From contig OZ234500.1 of the NCBI GenBank assembly GCA_965153455.1, forward strand, positions 2,604,001 through 2,668,000: 64,000 bases of DNA, given 5' to 3'. Every line of letters begins with the position of its first letter. The stretch's first letter is position 1. The notes under the pieces were generated by a model that was not told the origin of the DNA, did not search any database, and worked only from the letters and a program-made list of their open reading frames with translations. A program made the translations under genes and the position numbers. The stretch comes from Sphagnum compactum (taxonomy: Eukaryota; Bryophyta; Sphagnopsida; Sphagnales). This document shows positions 58,961 through 64,000 of this stretch, piece by piece.

Positions 58961-59730
58961 TCCAAATCAATTGCATAATCATATGGCAGATGTTCAAGTA
59001 ATGTGTTTGGATTTTTCTTTTCAAAAACATCTTTGTAACCATGGTACTGAATAGATATCTCATGTTGCTGCGTCCCAGGATCAAGGGTTGGAATGGCATA
59101 CACAAAGAATGCATCTCCCTTCTTTGTTGTTTGTATGAATGCTCTTGTTCCCATGAACAAAGAATTGAACTGTTTGGATCCTTGGTTACCCCCAATATCT
59201 CTTTCACACTTGAGTTTTGGCATGCATTGACTAGTTCTTATCATGTCTTCACATGCATAATCATGTTCAGAGTCCAACGTGCTTGTTGGAAAAGCTTTGT
59301 ATTTTGGTGTAATTTCATTTACTAATTCAAAATGAAGACTTTTCATCTTCCAATCCACTCAAGGATTATGCAAAATGAGCCATGATAACCGAATGATGAT
59401 AAGGTTTGTCGAATATGAGATGACATTAAAAACAACTTTGCTATTGTGTGATCCAATTGTTATTGTCAACGCCTTGGTCTCATGCATTATACGTCTTAAA
59501 AAAAGGTTTCAACCATCGATCACTTGACTGCCATTGGTGTCGTTTTTCCCACCAAAGCTAAGTTATGTTGTCATACCAAGTCCTTCTCAATGAAACATGT
59601 AGATGCCCCTGAGTCAAGAAGTGCTTGGGTTCGCATAGTTGTGAATTTACCACCTTTGATTGTGATGGGCAACAAAAAAAAGGTGATGGTTTTAAAGATA
59701 AGGTAAGATAGTGTTGAGCACATGATGCAT
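58961..59730 (-). pseudogene. chromovirus aspartic protease and PR-RT linker
   Basis: RTQALLDSGASTCFIEKDLV near 59575-59640 carries the retropepsin DSGA active site, intact. The linker to RT (59358-58894) is open for 154 residues and includes YKDVFEKKNPNTLLEHLPYD, a conserved gypsy phrase just before RT. Confidence 0.85.
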
Positions 59731-59779
59731 CAAGGTCCGGTTTCACGGTCCCTTCTGAAACTAGACGTCTTCATTTCCC

Positions 59780-60600
59780 TTCTCTTCTAGCCCTTGGGTA
59801 GTGGTAGAAGTTGTGGTGCATGTTGCATGTTGCATGTTGAACATGGTTCTTTCGACAAACATTAACTATGTGGCCTGGTTCTCCACAGTACAAATAGAAA
59901 TTGTTTACATGTCGACATTATTTCTCATGTTTTATGAGTGGCTTGAATCGTGTCTTGTTAATTTGCATGGGCTCATATTGGGTGCAAACACCATATCTTT
60001 GGGTTGCAAGATGGGTGCCATGAATTGCCTCAATGTTGGTGATGGTTCCTAACAATTATCTTGTTAATGTTCAAGAAGTTGATAATCATAATGCATAGCT
60101 TGCGTGATTGTTTGATTCAAGGTCGTGGGATCAAGCATGGTTAATAGGTCCTTCACATTTCCACGAAATCCAAATTGAAATTGGTTCATGAGCGCAGCCT
60201 TGTCCCATGAAATGTCATAGGTTACTCCCCTTGAATTTAGAAGCGTGCATAGAAGTTAGGCATGATCCTTGGTGAAGAGTTCACAACTTGCTTGTTGTTG
60301 TGCGTTCTTTGTCTGAATCACCAAAAAAAACACCAAATTTTTCAAGAAATGCTACAAAGGTTTTTAGAAGAAGAGATTGATGTTCCAAAAGAGATGCAAA
60401 CCATGTTAAAGTTGTGCTTGATAATAAGGTGCCAATGAGTCCAACTTGGGTTTGGACATCTGAATAGTGGTACTAATGAAGTTGGATGATGAAACGTATT
60501 TGGTTTACGAAACCTTGAAATTTGAGTGTGTGCCATCAAACTTCTTTTGCAAGTTGATTCGTGGTTCTTTCGGAATGCTTCCAAATGTTATCGATGCTTA
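59780..60600 (-). pseudogene. chromovirus gag with damaged zinc knuckle
   Basis: Gag text reads KEPRINLQKKFDGTHSNF near 60540-60590, then WDKAALMNQFQFGFRGNVKDLL near 60130-60205. The zinc knuckle near 59850-59900 reads YLYCGEPGHIVNVC, so the first Cys of C-x2-C-x4-H-x4-C is Tyr. Frameshifts separate these parts. Confidence 0.8.
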
Positions 60601-60863
60601 GTTTTCTTGTAAATGTGCAATGGATTCATGAAGAGACTAATTTTCCTATTGCATATGCCTAAGGGTAATAACAACTCCTTCCTTGGACGGAACTATTTCT
60701 TCTTTTGAAATGGACATGGCCAAAGAAATATGTAAATCAAAACTTCGACAAGAAGTGGGTGGTCCACAATTTCAACCAACATGTTCAAAAGGTGGGTAAT
60801 CCACAACTTCTTGAAATTTTTTATGCTTGAAGTAGAGGAGTAGTCCACATTTGACTTCCACCC

Positions 60864-60886
60864 AAAAAAAAAAAAAAAAAAAAAAA
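60864..60886 (+). repeat. A homopolymer (23) near the 5' end of the chromovirus
   Basis: A run of 23 A on the plus strand, about 50 bases inside the 5' LTR (minus orientation). No primer-binding site resembling the initiator-Met tRNA complement is visible in that gap, so the start of the internal region is altered. Confidence 0.9.
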
Positions 60887-60936
60887 CTATAATGATGACA
60901 AGAATAAACTTAAGTCTAATGGGAGTTTGTTTAAAT

Positions 60937-61405
60937 TGTCATGAACACTAAAAACTACAAGAATAAAAACTAAGCCAATGATAACACGGAAAACAAATCA
61001 TAAGAAATGCAAGTCTAAGTCTAATTCAAGACTAGAAACAAAAAAATGCAAGGTAGGAATACGCTATACTAGAAGATGATTCAAACAAAACTTTATTTTG
61101 ATAACGTATGAAAACAAAGGTTATGACAAAAAAACATAGCCAAAACTGATGTTGAACACATTGAAGGTAATGAGAGGTTTTAGCTTTATTTATACCCCAT
61201 TGGGTACCTAACTCAAGGAAGCTTCTATAGAGGTTTCCATGTGTGCACCGACCAAGGAAGCTTTTTGAGAAATTTCCTAACTAATAGTCAACTAGGAGTT
61301 AATTGAGAGTTAACTTAGAGTTAACAATGATGCAAATGATTATGGAAGTGACTATGTTGGTGCAAGCGATGATGTAAGTGACAAGTGATGGTGGTGCCCA
61401 TGACA
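60937..61405 (-). repeat. 5' LTR of the minus-strand chromovirus
   Basis: It matches 55650-56109 throughout. Ends are TGTCATGAAC and CCCATGACA. A TATAAATAAAG box (complement of about 61185-61195) is the likely promoter. Confidence 0.9.
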
Positions 61406-62685
61406 AAAGGTGTGATTAGGTGGTACCATAAGGAACCACCCCAAAAAATGGTTAAGAAATTAAAACTGGCCAAATAATATTCATCCATGTTAATGTATGG
61501 TTGGGATACTGAAAAAGACCGTCTCCTTTTGTATCTAGTGGACTCTTTCATTTAAAACATGTTGTAACTTAATGACACATTCATATTGAAAGTTCGATTT
61601 TCTTCATGAATAGATACATTACTAAGGTATTATTCTATGCATAACATGTCAAATTTTAAAAAGTTTTAGGACTCCTACTGGGTGAAAACATGAAAAAAGG
61701 AACCAATTGTGCTAAGGTTAAAATCTTTCCCAAGGATTGCATTTTCCACATGGTAGTTTTTTATTGGTTTATAATGCATTTTTCACATAGTTTTTCAAAT
61801 TGAATTACAAACTTGAGGCAAATATAACATATAACATGGTAAAAACTCAAATGTTTTTGCATCAAACCTTACATTATAGTCAAATTTATAACTTTGCTTT
61901 GAACCATCACAAATTCAAAATTATATAATGCTTAAAAACATTCAAATATCAAAATCTAAAAGGGTATATGTATTTTTTTTTTGAATGTTTTGAACACATG
62001 GATCCTTTCTTGTGGAATATATTGAAGTTCAGAAAAAAATTGAAATGATTTGGTGAACATTTGATAAGGAAAAAAAAAATTTGAAACAAAAAAACCACAT
62101 GTCCACATGCTTTTCTTGAATGTTTTAAACAAATAAAAAGATTATTAAAACATGGTGAATTTTCATGAAAATTTTGTAGTTGCAATTTTGAAAGTATAAG
62201 AATTTATTTCAAATTTTAACGGATTTTTTGATATATAGTGTTCCCTTGGTGATTTTTCAAAAATTCAAAAAATATTTGTTAATGATTGTCGACACACTAT
62301 TTGACTCCTTTTTTCTTACTTTCACCCTACCAAGTCTTGGAAAAAAATTCAAGACTTTGACTCCTGAAAAAAAAAAGTTCAAGGACTCATAAGGAATGTC
62401 TTAACAATTTTTTTTAGCCCAAGATTCTTACCACAAACATTTAGATACCAATGTACATAAAATGTACGAGTGTGACAAAAACCAAGTGCCCTATTGCAAT
62501 GTAAAAAAATTCAAAGTCTATAAAACATAATTGATTTATTTACCAAATTTAAAAAATAAAAACCCTTAATATTTGAGTGTTTCCTATATATTCCTAATGT
62601 TCAATGGGTTTAGTAAAATGAAAGTGTGATGTTCCTTGAGGTACCCACCCAATGATATTTTCACTTATAACTATATTTTGATATC
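61406..62685. other. AT-rich non-coding sequence
   Basis: There is no coding domain. A stretch near 61675-61755 weakly resembles 50935-51010 (shared GGTGAAAACA, GCTAAGG and CCAAGGA words), possibly another dispersed repeat. Confidence 0.35.
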
Positions 62686-62835
62686 ATTGGCTATCTATTA
62701 GAACCAATTATACCAATTATATCATTTGAATATCTTTCTTTGAAATTTGGCAATTTGAAAAAATTCCCCTTAAAATTTAGCAAATTTGGGCACTTTTCCA
62801 TGAAATTGTTTTTTACATGTCAACTTTTTGTGAAA
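62686..62835. repeat. partial copy of the second foldback element's arm
   Basis: It reads GGCTATCTATTAGAACC, then TTTCTTTGAAATTTGG and CACTTTTCCATGAAAT, parallel to the right arm at 53338-53430 (GGCTACCTATTGGAAC, TTTCTTCGAAATTTTCC, ATTTTTTCCATGGAAAA). It is more diverged, and no opposing arm was found. Confidence 0.5.
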
Positions 62836-63735
62836 TATTTCCAAATGTAAAATTACCAATGCACATTTGTTTCTTAAGCTACACAAATTAATGTTGGAGT
62901 ATGATAAAAGTTATATATTGACATGTTAAAGTCATAACCACAATGTTCCAAAATGTAAGCCAGTTAGAGATATAAAAAAGAAATTGCTTGATTTTCTTTA
63001 TAATTTTCTTACATTTTGATTAGGTAGTTGGCTTGCTCAAATTAATGAGTTTAGATTACCATAACCAAAGGATAATTTTGTGATGAATTAATGTGGTTAT
63101 TCTTGAAAATATTGTACTTAGGTACATTTTAACAATCCCCCATCAATTTAACAAAGTTTGCCATGGAGCTTATTTTCATTTTTGAGAAAGAGGTAAGATT
63201 TGAAAAAAATTCATTAATTAAGAGAATGTATATATTATATACTATTTATTCCATAATGCCTTCAAATGCAGGGAAGAAAATTCTTTTTCTTGCAATGAGA
63301 AAAATACTAATGAATTAAGGTGTAAGGTAAGGTAGAATGTATGGAATACAATTTGCATGGCTATTTTTTCTATTTGATATCTTGTATTTTGCTATTTTTC
63401 AAGTCAACTTTGTTAAAAGGTTAATCCACATCCATTTCACCATTTTGCCAAGTCCATTTTCATTGTCACTAACAACTTAATTGTGAATGTTACATTGCCA
63501 ACCTGCCAAATTGAGTTCACCTTGTGCATTGCCCAAATGCTTTTCAAATTGTTAGAAATTAAAGATTTGTAGATTATCCATTTTATAAATTTATTATTTT
63601 TCTACCCAAATGTATGGCCCAAAAGAAAAAACCACCCAATTTTTTAGGCCACCTAATGAAGGGTTCAAACATTGGTTTTTAAGGCTTGCCAAGGTAGGTG
63701 TTTGATTAATAGTCAATTTCATTCATCATCCTTTT
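62836..63735. other. AT-rich non-coding sequence
   Basis: Nothing recognisable is seen on either strand. Confidence 0.4.
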
Positions 63736-63905
63736 ATCAAATCATGACATCCTCCATTGAATTTATAGGAAATTGTATACAAGTAGGTTTGAGAATTACT
63801 TGAAATTTGTGGTTTCAAAAAGACCTACTTTTGTTACAAAAACATTTCAAATTATATGTACAATTTCTTATAAGTTCAATGGAAGGTGCCATCAATTTGA
63901 AAGTA
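63736..63905. repeat. MITE-like hairpin
   Basis: The left arm CCTCCATTGAATTTATAGG... (63750-63780) pairs imperfectly with the right arm ...TAAGTTCAATGGAAGG (63858-63887), and pairing continues weakly outward and inward. The whole folds into a stem with a loop of about 75 bases. The open frame at 63773-63958 is a by-product. Confidence 0.6.
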
Positions 63906-64000
63906 GAAAAGGTAGAAATATAGCTTATATAATGTACATTTCAAACCTATCTTATTAGGTTCAATAAGTAGAAAGAATGTATTTACATTTTTAAAAAATC

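Larger units (their letters stand above)
55650..61405 (-). mobile_element. chromovirus-type Ty3/gypsy LTR retrotransposon, complete but degenerate
   Basis: Direct LTRs at 55650-56109 and 60937-61405 bracket, on the minus strand, gag, protease, RT, RNase H, integrase and a chromodomain start, the layout of plant chromoviruses. LTR ends are TGTCACG...GTGACA and TGTCATG...ATGACA. The polypurine tract AGAAGGGGAGGTGA abuts the 3' LTR (complement of 56110-56123). No clear target-site duplication was found. The LTRs are visibly more diverged than those of the plus-strand element, so the insertion is probably older. Every pol domain carries stops or shifts. Confidence 0.9.

Noticed and set aside
50936-61755. 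Similarity of 50935-51010 and 61675-61755 as ends of one large element
   Set aside because: The match is in the same orientation, short and weak. It does not give inverted or terminal repeats for a single element.

Overview
This window looks like a piece of a large, AT-rich, transposon-dense plant nuclear genome. One multi-exon gene is convincingly intact: a DUF604 / fringe-like Golgi glycosyltransferase at 5764-8300 (+), a land-plant family. Around it are layered retrotransposons and DNA transposons in several states of decay. The mix of elements and the absence of other intact genes would fit a fern, lycophyte, gymnosperm or another big-genome plant. The exact clade cannot be fixed from the sequence, and any guess at a seed-free plant is low-confidence. 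There is no bacterial-style gene organisation and no CRISPR array.

Layout. 1-4530 holds a heavily decayed Ty3/gypsy polyprotein (+), interrupted by about 0.9 kb of unrelated sequence. 4540-8300 is the glycosyltransferase gene and its upstream region; four exons with three GT-AG introns can be read directly. 8300-12900 is non-coding apart from a CA microsatellite and two repeat families. 12925-19840 is a complete but mutated Ty3/gypsy element (+) with LTRs, gag, protease, RT, RNase H and integrase, and a perfect 31-bp-arm hairpin just inside its 5' LTR. 19841-29990 is AT-rich, with a 2-kb TAGG/CCTA-rich degenerate satellite at 24345-26460 and a tRNA-like SINE head. 29991-30884 is a large inverted-repeat (foldback) element. 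31870-35600 is a decayed hAT-like transposase on the minus strand, split by a CACTA-like element (32125-34333); removing the insert and one 3-bp duplication rejoins the hAT frame. 36606-36855 and 53768-54006 are inverted copies of one MITE-like repeat. 39718-45190 contains two decayed coding regions on the minus strand that I do not recognise. 45515-50335 contains arrays of GGTCGCC-type inverted half-sites bracketing a decayed protein-kinase-like gene (46422-49454). 52693-53488 is a second foldback element with a third, partial copy at 62686-62835. 55650-61405 is a complete but degenerate chromovirus-type Ty3/gypsy element on the minus strand, with both LTRs. The rest to 64000 is AT-rich non-coding sequence with one hairpin.

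How the parts relate. The glycosyltransferase probably acts alone on a cell-surface or secreted glycan. Everything else is mobile DNA or its debris, and the nesting gives a relative chronology: hAT before CACTA. The most unusual part is 45.5-50.4 kb: a kinase fold with an atypical catalytic loop and a CDWG metal-binding motif, preceded by a TATA box and flanked by arrays of a short inverted motif. This suggests a gene carried by, or domesticated from, a mobile element.

All identities come from reading translations and motifs by eye. No database search was possible.
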